From contig CALXXN010000017.1 of the NCBI GenBank assembly GCA_944392695.1, positions 1 to 39,426 on the forward strand: a stretch of DNA of 39,426 nt, given 5' to 3'. A model generated the notes under the pieces. The model was not told the DNA's origin. It ran no database searches and saw only the letters and a program-made list of their open reading frames with translations. This document shows positions 33,672-39,426 of the stretch, piece by piece. This DNA is from an uncultured Spirochaetales bacterium (lineage in GTDB: Bacteria > Spirochaetota > Spirochaetia > Sphaerochaetales > Sphaerochaetaceae). The translations under genes were made by a program, and so were the position numbers. Each line of letters opens with the position of its first letter. Position 1 is the stretch's first letter.

Positions 33672-34571
33672 TCACGTTATGTCCTCGTAGAATGCCTTGA
33701 TCTCGTTGTAGCGCTCCGTATCAGACGGGTGTGCGGAAGCCTGACGCGTATCATAGACAGCCATCGCGTACTGCAGGAGCATCGCGGCTTCCTGCCTGTC
33801 AGACATCTCCCCGATCGTGACAGTGGAGTAGAAGGGCTTGGTGTTCCTACCATCCCTTCCTTCGTAGTACTTCATCTTCTCAGTGGGGACGCTTTCCGCA
33901 TTGTAGTCCTCCTGCATCTTGTCGGCTTCCTTGGCACGCTTGGAGGCACTCCAGTTCCTGTCATAGAGCTGCTGTGCGAGTTCCAGGTAGTTTGTCAGGT
34001 TCATCCTGTTGACATTGTCCTGGGTGTCGACACAGCGCCTCATGTAACTGATCGCATAGTCGTCATCACCGAAGCTGATCCCTCCAGGCAGCTGGTTGTA
34101 CAGCAGGCCCAGCACATACCAGGCATCAGACATGTCGGCATTGAAGTCGTTCTGGACCTTCTCGACCAGCTCCCTCATGGGCTTGGCCTTTGACAGGCTG
34201 TTCAGGGGGCCGTTGACCTGGCCGATGCGGCCGATCGCCGAGCTGAGCCAATGATAGCCATCAGGGCCCTCCACGAGGTCCACGGAGGCCTGGGCAAGGT
34301 CCTGGGCACGGCCATAACCTTCCAGCCTGGCATCCTTGTCATCCTCGTCGATGTCGTCTGTCATCGTCAGGACAGCGCGTGCCTGCCTCCAGAGTATGGC
34401 GGCACGCTCCTCATCACTTGATGCGGCTTCCAGGGCGTCCTCGAGGTAGGCCATGTCCCCATCGAGGTCCTGCATGTTGTAGAAAAGATAATCGCTGTAC
34501 TCGGGGTTGAAGGCCGCCATCAGTGGCAGCGTGAGGCACAGCAGCATGATGAAGAGCACGGTCTTCCTCAT
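33672..34571 (-). CDS. Exported TPR-like protein
   Basis: A 299-residue protein with a cleavable signal (MRKTVLFIMLLCLTLPLMA, then AFNPEY). The mature part has helical repeat pairs: ERAAILWRQARAVL, GYGRAQDLAQASVDLVEGPDGYHWLSSAIG, SDAWYVLGLLYNQLPGG, DDYAISYMRRCVDTQ. The GYHWLSSAIGR element and its spacing resemble the RMD/TatT-like TPR proteins of treponemes. No catalytic motif is seen; a periplasmic scaffold or ligand-binding role is likely. GGAGG lies 9 bases before the ATG. It is 13 bases after the aldehyde dehydrogenase stop and directly ahead of the ClC gene. Confidence 0.8.
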   Translation of the reverse strand: MRKTVLFIMLLCLTLPLMAAFNPEYSDYLFYNMQDLDGDMAYLEDALEAASSDEERAAILWRQARAVLTMTDDIDEDDKDARLEGYGRAQDLAQASVDLVEGPDGYHWLSSAIGRIGQVNGPLNSLSKAKPMRELVEKVQNDFNADMSDAWYVLGLLYNQLPGGISFGDDDYAISYMRRCVDTQDNVNRMNLTNYLELAQQLYDRNWSASKRAKEADKMQEDYNAESVPTEKMKYYEGRDGRNTKPFYSTVTIGEMSDRQEAAMLLQYAMAVYDTRQASAHPSDTERYNEIKAFYEDIT

Positions 34572-34584
34572 TTGATTCTTCCTC

Positions 34585-35961
34585 CTATCGTAACAATGTC
34601 TTGACGAGTTTCAGTTTCAAACCTTCATCATAAGGGGCATAGCGCACTGGTATGTCGAGCCAGAGCCCCTTGCGCAGCACGCTCTTGTGGTGCGTGAAGG
34701 TGTCAAAGTCCATCTTCGCATGGTAGGCGCCCATGCCGCTTTCACCGATACCGCCGAAGGGCAGGGAAGGGTTGGACAGCTGGATCACCGTGTCGTTGAC
34801 ACAGCCACCACCATAGACAAGTCCGTCCTCCACTGCCTTGATATGGCTCTTGTCGCGGCTGAATATGTAGAGCGCGAGCGGACGTGGCCGCTTCCTGATG
34901 AAGGACAAGGCCTCGTCGAAGTCCTTGTAGGTGAGCATGGGCAGGATGGGGCCGAAGATCTCTTCCTGCATGACAGGGGAAGAAGGGTCCACATCAACAA
35001 GCAGTGTTGGTGATATTTTCAACATCTCCTCGTCGACATCCCCGCCAAAGGCGGCCTGCTGGCCTTCCAAGAGCCCCTGCAGGCGCTTGAAGTGTTTCTC
35101 ATTGATGATCTTGCCAAGGTCTTTTGAGCGGATCATGTCGGGATAGAGCTTCCTCGTCTCAGCCTCGAAGGCCGTGATGAAGTCATCCTTCACTTTCTCA
35201 TCAATCAAGAGGTAATCGGGTGCGACGCAGGTCTGGCCTGCGTTGAGGAACTTGCCCCAGGCGAGGCGGCGTGCCGTGATTGCAAGGCCGGCCGTCCCAT
35301 CGACGATCACAGGACTCTTGCCTCCAAGTTCCAGTGTGACTGGCGTCAGGTGTTTCGAAGCCGCTTCCATGACGACGCGTCCAACGGCAGGTGAGCCTGT
35401 GAAGAATATGTGGTCCCAGTGCTGTTCCAGAAGGTCTGAGTTGACCTGGTGCCCGCCCTCGAAGACCCGTACCAGGCGGCTGTCGAATGAGGTCTCGAGC
35501 ATCTCCTTCAGCACCCGGCTCACCGCAGGGCTGTAACGTGATGGTTTCAACACGACGCAGCAACCTGCGGAGATCGCGGCGGCGACAGGGACGAGTGAAA
35601 GCTGTACAGGGTAATTCCAGGGACTCATCACCAGGACGACACCCTTGGGTTGCTTGAGAATCCTGGAGCGGGAAGGGAAGTGGGCGAGCGGGGTGGGGAC
35701 CCTTCCGGCCTTCATCCACTTCCTCAGATGCTTGACCGTATGGCTGAGTTCTGCCTGGACGACACCGACTTCCGTCTCATAAGCTTCGAAACGGCTCTTG
35801 CCGAGGTCCTCCATCATCGCATCCAGGAGCCTGCCCTCCCATTCGCGGATCACCACCTTGAGCTTCTTCAGCCAGGTGATGCGTGAAGTATATGAAAGCG
35901 TGGCACCGCTTTCGAACCAGTTGCGCATCTCATCGATGGCGCGTGAATGTTCTTCGTTCAT
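34585..35961 (-). CDS. NAD(P)-dependent aldehyde dehydrogenase, class 3 type
   Basis: A 458-residue enzyme oxidising aldehydes to acids. Active-site residues are Asn116 in SPWNYPVQ, Glu211 in LELGGKSP and nucleophile Cys245 in AGQTCVAPDY; FFTGS and EEIFGPILP are also intact. The short N-terminus and the C-terminal FGGIGESGMGAYHAKMDFDTF pattern, with a hydrophobic tail, place it with ALDH3/YwdH-like fatty or aromatic aldehyde dehydrogenases. It is first in the unit with the TPR and ClC genes. The ribosome site (AGG at 9 bases) is modest. Confidence 0.94.
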   Translation of the reverse strand: MNEEHSRAIDEMRNWFESGATLSYTSRITWLKKLKVVIREWEGRLLDAMMEDLGKSRFEAYETEVGVVQAELSHTVKHLRKWMKAGRVPTPLAHFPSRSRILKQPKGVVLVMSPWNYPVQLSLVPVAAAISAGCCVVLKPSRYSPAVSRVLKEMLETSFDSRLVRVFEGGHQVNSDLLEQHWDHIFFTGSPAVGRVVMEAASKHLTPVTLELGGKSPVIVDGTAGLAITARRLAWGKFLNAGQTCVAPDYLLIDEKVKDDFITAFEAETRKLYPDMIRSKDLGKIINEKHFKRLQGLLEGQQAAFGGDVDEEMLKISPTLLVDVDPSSPVMQEEIFGPILPMLTYKDFDEALSFIRKRPRPLALYIFSRDKSHIKAVEDGLVYGGGCVNDTVIQLSNPSLPFGGIGESGMGAYHAKMDFDTFTHHKSVLRKGLWLDIPVRYAPYDEGLKLKLVKTLLR

Positions 35962-36010
35962 TGCATTTGCCTATTCTCACGAGATGGCAGAGGGCTGTCA
36001 ATTGAGCGTG

Positions 36011-36039
36011 TTGACAACATGCGTTGCCTTTGATAGATT
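36011..36039 (+). promoter_or_regulatory. Promoter of the tRNA operon
   Basis: A perfect TTGACA at 36011-36016 and TAGATT at 36034-36039 are 17 bases apart, followed by a GC-rich discriminator. The tRNA-Lys gene begins 17 bases after the -10, as expected for a stable-RNA promoter. Confidence 0.75.
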
Positions 36040-36055
36040 AGGGCACGTTGCGCAC

Positions 36056-36128
36056 GGGCCGCTAGCTCAGCCGGTAGAGCAACGCCCTTTTAAGGCGTGG
36101 GTCACTGGTTCGAACCCAGTGCGGCTCA
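36056..36128 (+). tRNA. tRNA-Lys (anticodon TTT)
   Basis: A full 73-base cloverleaf: acceptor 36056-36062 with 36121-36127 (one G-U), D arm GCTC/GAGC, anticodon stem ACGCC/GGCGT with loop CTTTTAA (anticodon TTT at 36089-36091), and T arm ACTGG-TTCGAAC-CCAGT. Discriminator is A, as normal for Lys. CCA is not encoded. Confidence 0.97.
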
Positions 36129-36152
36129 AAACCAAGCGCAGCACAACATCTT

Positions 36153-36224
36153 GTCCCTGTAGTATAGTGGTTAGTACATCGGGTTTTCATCCCGTCAACA
36201 GGGGTTCGATTCCCCTCAGGGATG
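36153..36224 (+). tRNA. tRNA-Glu (anticodon TTC)
   Basis: A 72-base cloverleaf 24 bases after tRNA-Lys: acceptor GTCCCTG/CAGGGAT (closing G-U), D arm GTAT/GTAC, anticodon loop TTTTCAT with TTC at 36186-36188 on a CGGG/CCCG stem (the outer pair is T-T), and T arm AGGGG-TTCGATT-CCCCT. Discriminator is G. CCA is not encoded. It is probably cut from the same transcript as tRNA-Lys. Confidence 0.96.
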
Positions 36225-36251
36225 TTGTTTGAGGAAAAATCCTGAAACAAG

Positions 36252-36281
36252 AAGGGTCTGGCAAATAGCTGGGCCTTTTTT
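36252..36281 (+). terminator. Rho-independent terminator of the tRNA operon
   Basis: GGTCTGGC (36255-36262) pairs with GCTGGGCC (36268-36275) in RNA (8 bp with three G-U pairs, loop AAATA), followed by TTTTTT at 36276-36281; further A-U pairs extend the base. A second hairpin, 36225-36250 (TTGTTT..AGGA/TCCT..AAACAA), lies just before it. Confidence 0.8.
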
Positions 36282-36373
36282 GTTTCCAAGAGTGTTGCCG
36301 ATGGGCCTTTCGATGGTGGGACCTGCGTGTACCCGGGTGGTCGTTGACCATTGCCAGCCAGGGACGCTTTGCA

Positions 36374-36571
36374 TCAGGGTTTAGGAAAGGATGTTGGTGC
36401 CCAGGACCTCCTTCCCAGGCTTCCCTGTTTCCTTATCCACAAGGTGGCAAGATCCACAAGGTGGCAAGGCCTTGCCTTGGCAAACTGCTCCCTTCGTGGT
36501 TTTAGGGAGTCTGGGTAATCAATACCAGTGATGTTCCTGATTTCTTCCAAACGTTTCAGTGAAACACTCAT
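36374..36571 (-). pseudogene. Antitoxin-like gene disrupted by a tandem duplication
   Basis: The frame starts at ATG 36571 with MSVSLKRLEEIRNITGIDYP and continues to AKARPCHLVD. This resembles the N-terminus of small BrnA-like or related antitoxins, which often read RLEEIR...IDYSDIPEL and HLVD; that match is from memory and tentative. After HLVD a 17-bp duplication shifts the frame to a nonsense tail ending at 36374. With one copy removed the frame reads HLVDKETGKPGKEVLGT and stops at a TAA at 36381-36383, giving 57 residues. The ribosome site is weak and no toxin partner is beside it. Confidence 0.5.
36435..36468. repeat. Perfect 17-bp tandem duplication
   Basis: ATCCACAAGGTGGCAAG occurs at 36435-36451 and again at 36452-36468 with no differences. 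Because 17 is not a multiple of three it breaks the antitoxin-like reading frame. Perfect identity suggests a recent event. Confidence 0.97.
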
Positions 36572-36693
36572 ATCCGGTGTAACGAATAAAGTAAGCGCTT
36601 CCTGGGGAATGTCAATGAGATGGCCCTATTCCGTGGCAACGGCACCAGTACAGGTTCTTCATTTTAAGCGGGCAGCCAAATAAGACATCGGCT

Positions 36694-37068
36694 TCAGCCA
36701 ATGCTGCTTGTGGTACTGAGCGCCTCGCCACGGCTGAGCAGCATGACACAATATTGGTTCATGCTGACACCCTCCTCGCGGGAACGCTCCATGAGCCTCC
36801 TATGTAATGACTTGGGCATACGGAGCTTGAACTCCCCGCTGTAATCCTTGAGAATGTCCGGCTCAGGGATTGGATCCCCATCCTCAATGGCTGATGCAAG
36901 CCATGTGGCTTTCGCGTCCTCGAGGCTCTCCAGCGCGTCGATTGCGGACACACCTGTTGTGATGCACCCTTTCAACTCTGGTATGAAAGCCGCATATCCA
37001 TCTTCATCCGGATCCTTGACCAGCTCCACCCTATAAGGGAGGGCCATGTAATAAGACAGGTCTTTCAT
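36694..37068 (-). CDS. hicB: HicB-type antitoxin
   Basis: A 124-residue antitoxin. The N-terminal partial RNase H-like fold reads YRVELVKDPDEDGYAAFIPE followed by LKGCITTGVSAIDALESLEDAK, the HicB hallmark. The C-terminus, FKLRMPKSLHRRLMERSREE and then GVSMNQYCVMLLSRG, is a ribbon-helix-helix DNA-binding domain. It neutralises HicA and should repress the operon. The start overlaps the hicA stop as ATGA, so toxin comes first and translation is coupled, the usual hicAB order. Confidence 0.95.
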   Translation of the reverse strand: MKDLSYYMALPYRVELVKDPDEDGYAAFIPELKGCITTGVSAIDALESLEDAKATWLASAIEDGDPIPEPDILKDYSGEFKLRMPKSLHRRLMERSREEGVSMNQYCVMLLSRGEALSTTSSIG

Positions 37069-37304
37069 TTCATCTCCTCCTCTTCGACAGCATCCCTGAC
37101 CAGCTCGATATACACCCTCAGCATGGGCTTCTGCCTGGGGATGACAATCTTGTGGCTCCCTTTCTTGAAGATGTAATGGCTGCTTCCTCCTTTTGGCTGA
37201 CGCTCTGCATAGCCATAGGAAAGCAGTATCTTCTCCAGCTCCTCAAAACGCAGGTCAGGCGACAGGCTCTTCAGCCTTGAAAGCAGCTTTTCCCATCTGG
37301 ACAT
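37065..37304 (-). CDS. hicA: HicA-type mRNA interferase toxin
   Basis: A 79-residue dsRBD-like toxin that cleaves mRNA. RFEELEKILLSYGYAERQPK precedes the catalytic-His motif GGSSHYIFKKGSHKIVIPRQ, and the C-terminus (VYIELVRDAVEEEE) is typical. The ATG at 37304 is chosen (MSRWEKLL); a GTG at 37310 is possible. The -10 box ends only about 10 bases upstream, so the mRNA would begin within a few bases of the ATG, giving an almost leaderless toxin message. Confidence 0.94.
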   Translation of the reverse strand: MSRWEKLLSRLKSLSPDLRFEELEKILLSYGYAERQPKGGSSHYIFKKGSHKIVIPRQKPMLRVYIELVRDAVEEEEMK

Positions 37305-37313
37305 CTCCACTCA

Positions 37314-37342
37314 AATCTACATGACATCGCATATGATGTCAA
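37314..37342 (-). promoter_or_regulatory. hicAB promoter with overlapping palindromic operator
   Basis: Minus-strand TTGACA (37337-37342) and TAGATT (37314-37319) have a 17-base spacer. The perfect palindrome arms TGACATC and GATGTCA (37322-37341, six-base centre) cover most of the -35 box and the spacer, the position expected for a repressor such as HicB. Confidence 0.7.
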
Positions 37343-37468
37343 ATCAAGACAATGACAGGAGTCCCAGCCCCTGCCAAGGCTCCTGTCTACCATGAAGCAA
37401 CTGAGTGGCTTGCCTGCCAATTGCACCATGGCTACGATGGTTTCGTAATCCACGGCGGTGAAACGCAC
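37343..37468 (-). pseudogene. Possible remnant of an exonuclease-type gene start
   Basis: From a GTG at 37468 the frame begins MRFTAVDYETI, which looks like the first strand and DxE motif of DnaQ-like 3'-5' exonucleases (for example ...FxAIDFET). The rest of the frame runs into the hicA promoter and does not continue the domain. A palindrome and AT-rich promoter-like DNA precede it. This may be a gene truncated when hicAB arrived, or coincidence. Confidence 0.2.
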
Positions 37469-37472
37469 ATAG

Positions 37473-37487
37473 CCTGATATTATCAGG
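37473..37487. promoter_or_regulatory. 15-bp palindrome upstream of the hicAB region
   Basis: CCTGATATTATCAGG has perfect 7-base arms around one central base. It lies 130 bases before the hicA promoter in AT-rich DNA and next to the exonuclease-like start. It could be an operator; nothing here identifies the protein. Apart from this and the possible remnant, 37488-37650 shows no gene. Confidence 0.35.
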
Positions 37488-37650
37488 TATTATCTCAAAT
37501 TAATCCGCAAGACCGTAGGCATGGCGCTCCTTGTGATTTGATTCAGCGATGATTTTTCCAGCGGCCACGCTCCCCTGTCCAAGGGGTCAGTGAGGCAGAC
37601 AACTGTTGGAAGCGTTGTCCCGGATTCTCCAGGGAAGCTGCATATGCTTC

Positions 37651-37677
37651 ATGGAGGCCCCTTCCCGGAGCCTCCAT
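37651..37677 (-). terminator. Terminator-like hairpin after the MATE gene
   Basis: ATGGAGGC (37651-37658) and GCCTCCAT (37670-37677) form an 8-bp stem with an 11-base loop, starting 4 bases after the MATE stop. There is no U-run on the minus strand. Confidence 0.45.
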
Positions 37678-37681
37678 TGAT

Positions 37682-39040
37682 TCACGCGGTTGCAGGACGG
37701 TCCAGCTGGCGCCGGATCCTCCTCATCTGGAGGACATAGCAGAAGGGTAGGATGATGGCGGCTGCGACCCAGGCGGCAGGGCTGGCGTAGCAGATGCCCA
37801 GGTAGCCGAACCAGATTGGCAGTGTGAACGCGGCTATTGCCCTTGCTGTCAATTCTGTGATCGAGCTGACCATGGGGATCAGCCCGCTTCCAAGCCCCTG
37901 GCAACCGGTGCGGAATAGGAAGATCATGCCAAGCGGGATGAAGAACTTCACAACAGTGCCAACATAGAGAAGGGCGTTGTCTATGACATCGGGGTCTGTC
38001 GTCTGGCTGTCGATGAAGACATAGGCCAGGGGTTCGCTGACGACGAAGGACAGCAGGTAGCTGATCACCGCCCAGGCCACTGTCAGGACGAAACAGGCGC
38101 GGAAGCCCTGGCGGATCCTGTTGAAGTCCCTGGCGCCAAGGTTCTGACCCGCATAGGTGCTGATCGCCATGCCAAGTGCTGTGAACATCTGTGTGATCAG
38201 CGTCTCGATCTTGTTGCCGATGGAGTAGGCTGCGACGATGTCGGAGCCGAAGTCGTTGATCGCAATCTGGACGATGATGACTCCAAGGGCGCACACTGAG
38301 AACTGGACCGCTCCAGGAAGACCTGTCTTCAGCAGTGTCTTCGCAAGAGGGATGTCGAACTTGAAGTCCTCCTTCCTGAAGCGGAAGTCTGGGAACCTCC
38401 TGGATATATACACATATGCGATGATGGCTGAGATCGCCTGGCTGAGTATCGTCGCGATTGCGACACCAGCGCAGCCCAGGGGGATCACCAGGACAAGCAC
38501 CAGGTCCAGGACGACATTCAGTATGGAGGAGAGCACAAGGAACAGGAGTGGGCTCCTGCTGTCACCTACCGCCCTGAGTATCGCGGAGAAAAGGTTGTAA
38601 TATATACAGGCGAGCAGTCCCAGGTAGATGATCGAGATGTAGTCATTGGCCATGCCGATGATGTTCCCAGGGGTCCTGACCATCCTCAACAGTGGCATGG
38701 AGAAGGCGAAGCACAGCAGGGAGATCACGAGGCCGACGACCAGCGAGAGGACCACGCTCATCGCATAGGCCCTGCGCATCCTCTCCTTGTCGCCTGCGCC
38801 GTAACATTGTGACACAAGGACTGCGAAACCGCAGCCAAGCCCCTGTGCGAAGCCTGTTACCATGAAGGAGAAGCCACTTACCGCCCCTAAGGCTGCAAGG
38901 GCGTCGACTCCGACATAGCGGCCGACGACGACTGTGTCGACCATTGAGTAGATCTGCTGGAAGAGGTTCCCGACGAAGAGGGGGAGGGTGAAGGCGATGA
39001 GCAACTTGTATGGGTTGCCCTGCGTCATGTTCTTGTCCAT
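37682..39040 (-). CDS. MATE-family multidrug/Na+ efflux transporter
   Basis: A 452-residue inner-membrane antiporter with about twelve hydrophobic spans. The N-terminal LLIAFTLPLFVGNLFQQIYS, VDTVVVGRYVG and ALAALGAVSG are typical of the MATE/DinF-like group common in Firmicutes and gut bacteria, and the second half repeats the pattern (LLKTGLPGAVQFSV, MAISTYAGQNLGA). Substrate is unknown. Start is uncertain: ATG at 39040 (MDKNMTQG) is chosen, 39028 is possible, and a TTG at 39061 would lie within the promoter. No good ribosome site is visible. Confidence 0.93.
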   Translation of the reverse strand: MDKNMTQGNPYKLLIAFTLPLFVGNLFQQIYSMVDTVVVGRYVGVDALAALGAVSGFSFMVTGFAQGLGCGFAVLVSQCYGAGDKERMRRAYAMSVVLSLVVGLVISLLCFAFSMPLLRMVRTPGNIIGMANDYISIIYLGLLACIYYNLFSAILRAVGDSRSPLLFLVLSSILNVVLDLVLVLVIPLGCAGVAIATILSQAISAIIAYVYISRRFPDFRFRKEDFKFDIPLAKTLLKTGLPGAVQFSVCALGVIIVQIAINDFGSDIVAAYSIGNKIETLITQMFTALGMAISTYAGQNLGARDFNRIRQGFRACFVLTVAWAVISYLLSFVVSEPLAYVFIDSQTTDPDVIDNALLYVGTVVKFFIPLGMIFLFRTGCQGLGSGLIPMVSSITELTARAIAAFTLPIWFGYLGICYASPAAWVAAAIILPFCYVLQMRRIRRQLDRPATA

Positions 39041-39052
39041 AGCGGCCCGTGT

Positions 39053-39080
39053 TTTAAACAAGAGCCTGACTTCTTGTCAA
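39053..39080 (-). promoter_or_regulatory. Probable promoter of the MATE gene
   Basis: Minus-strand TTGACA (39075-39080) and TTTAAA (39053-39058) are 16 bases apart. Transcription would start close to 39046, giving a leader of only about 6 bases for ATG 39040 or 18 for ATG 39028. Confidence 0.45.
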
Positions 39081-39357
39081 TCATGTTCCGCGTGGAAGTC
39101 ATAAAAGTACATGAAGAAGTCTCTTCCATGCGTACCTGGTATGGAGCACCTGAAGACAGAGGGTGACCGGCCTTCATCATTGCTGCTGGAGGGGTGTGGG
39201 AGGAGTTCTCCTTATCATGTATTGAATTAGAAAGTTTGTATAAAAATTCTTGAGAAAAATTCAAAAATCCTATTGCACATACATCCTCGATGTGCTAGTT
39301 TCTCCACCTGTCAGCGCAGTGCGCCGCCGACGGATGGGAAAAGATGCCTGGAGGCAC
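39081..39357. other. Intergenic region upstream of a probable rRNA operon
   Basis: No gene is seen. Bases 39225-39285 are A/T-rich with A- and T-runs (for example TTGTATAAAAATTC), which could serve as UP-element-like or upstream promoter DNA; the rest has mixed composition. Confidence 0.4.
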
Positions 39358-39426
39358 TTGACATCCGCGGGGCGGAGGTGCTAAGTTGGCAAAGCGCTCC
39401 GGAGGACGGGGCGCGGATCATTGAAA
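39358..39426 (+). promoter_or_regulatory. Strong promoter and leader, probably of a 16S rRNA operon that starts beyond the window
   Basis: TTGACA at 39358-39363 and TAAGTT at 39382-39387 (18-base spacer) with TGC just before the -10 form an extended -10 promoter, followed by a GC-rich start region. The window closes with GGATCATTGAAA, similar to the sequence often found shortly before mature 16S rRNA (..ATCTTTGAAA..). No rRNA sequence itself is present, so the assignment is inference. Confidence 0.45.

Noticed and set aside
37491-37500. TATCTCAAAT, the same ten bases as in the S24/XRE operator region (14657-14666, opposite strand)
   Set aside because: One half-site match of ten bases in 39 kb could be chance; the dyad partner is missing.
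37587-38294. Open frame of 235 residues on the minus strand
   Set aside because: It lies mostly inside the MATE gene in another frame and has low-complexity, Arg/His/Pro-rich composition typical of a shadow.
1-39426. Prophage or integrative element around the S24 repressor
   Set aside because: No integrase, terminase, capsid, portal or tail gene is visible anywhere, and the repressor is flanked by housekeeping genes of normal composition.

Overview
The window looks like a chromosomal segment of a GC-rich spirochaete, most likely of the Sphaerochaeta/Treponema side. This is inferred from gene content, not from an rRNA sequence. The pointers are an AroDE fusion, an XPB-type helicase with a Helicase_C_3-type partner, two divergent EF-G paralogues (one EF-G II type, one resembling the spirochaetal recycling factor), and two TTG starts backed by good ribosome binding sites. 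Most of the window is tightly packed core genes with short overlaps. Two stretches break that pattern: a low-GC block at about 22.7-27.0 kb and a small toxin-antitoxin patch at 36.3-37.5 kb.

Layout. 1-6 kb: a three-gene minus-strand unit (3-hydroxyisobutyrate-dehydrogenase-like protein, citrate synthase, CoA-binding protein), a GNAT acetyltransferase, then an ABC-F ATPase translationally coupled to Maf. 6-13 kb: shikimate-pathway genes. aroDE is on the plus strand; facing it is a minus-strand unit of membrane protein, aroK, aroC, XPB helicase and helicase partner. 13-16 kb: dGTPase, a small XRE protein and an S24 (LexA/CI-like) repressor transcribed divergently around a palindromic operator, and NrdR. 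Three of these genes touch dNTP supply or DNA-damage-type control. 16-22 kb: an unrecognised ACT-domain protein overlapping a THEP1-like NTPase, an inositol-phosphatase-family enzyme, mfd coupled to trmB, and an alpha/beta hydrolase.

22.7-27.0 kb is the unusual part. Two AAA ATPases of the AAA_14/DUF4143 type are each preceded by three direct repeats with an exact 33-bp period. A second repeat family, an imperfect palindrome with an exact 41-bp period, occurs as one pair over the start of the first ATPase and another pair just after the second. Beyond it lies about 1.1 kb of AT-rich DNA with no convincing gene. This is the best candidate for an undescribed system in the window.

27-36 kb: a lipoprotein, EF-G II, an XRE regulator, the second EF-G, a ClC channel, an exported TPR protein and an aldehyde dehydrogenase, all on the minus strand. 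36-37.5 kb: a tRNA-Lys/tRNA-Glu operon with its own promoter and terminator, an antitoxin-like gene broken by a perfect 17-bp tandem duplication, and a hicAB pair whose promoter is covered by a palindrome. 37.7-39.4 kb: a MATE transporter, then at the window edge a strong extended -10 promoter and leader that look like the start of an rRNA operon.
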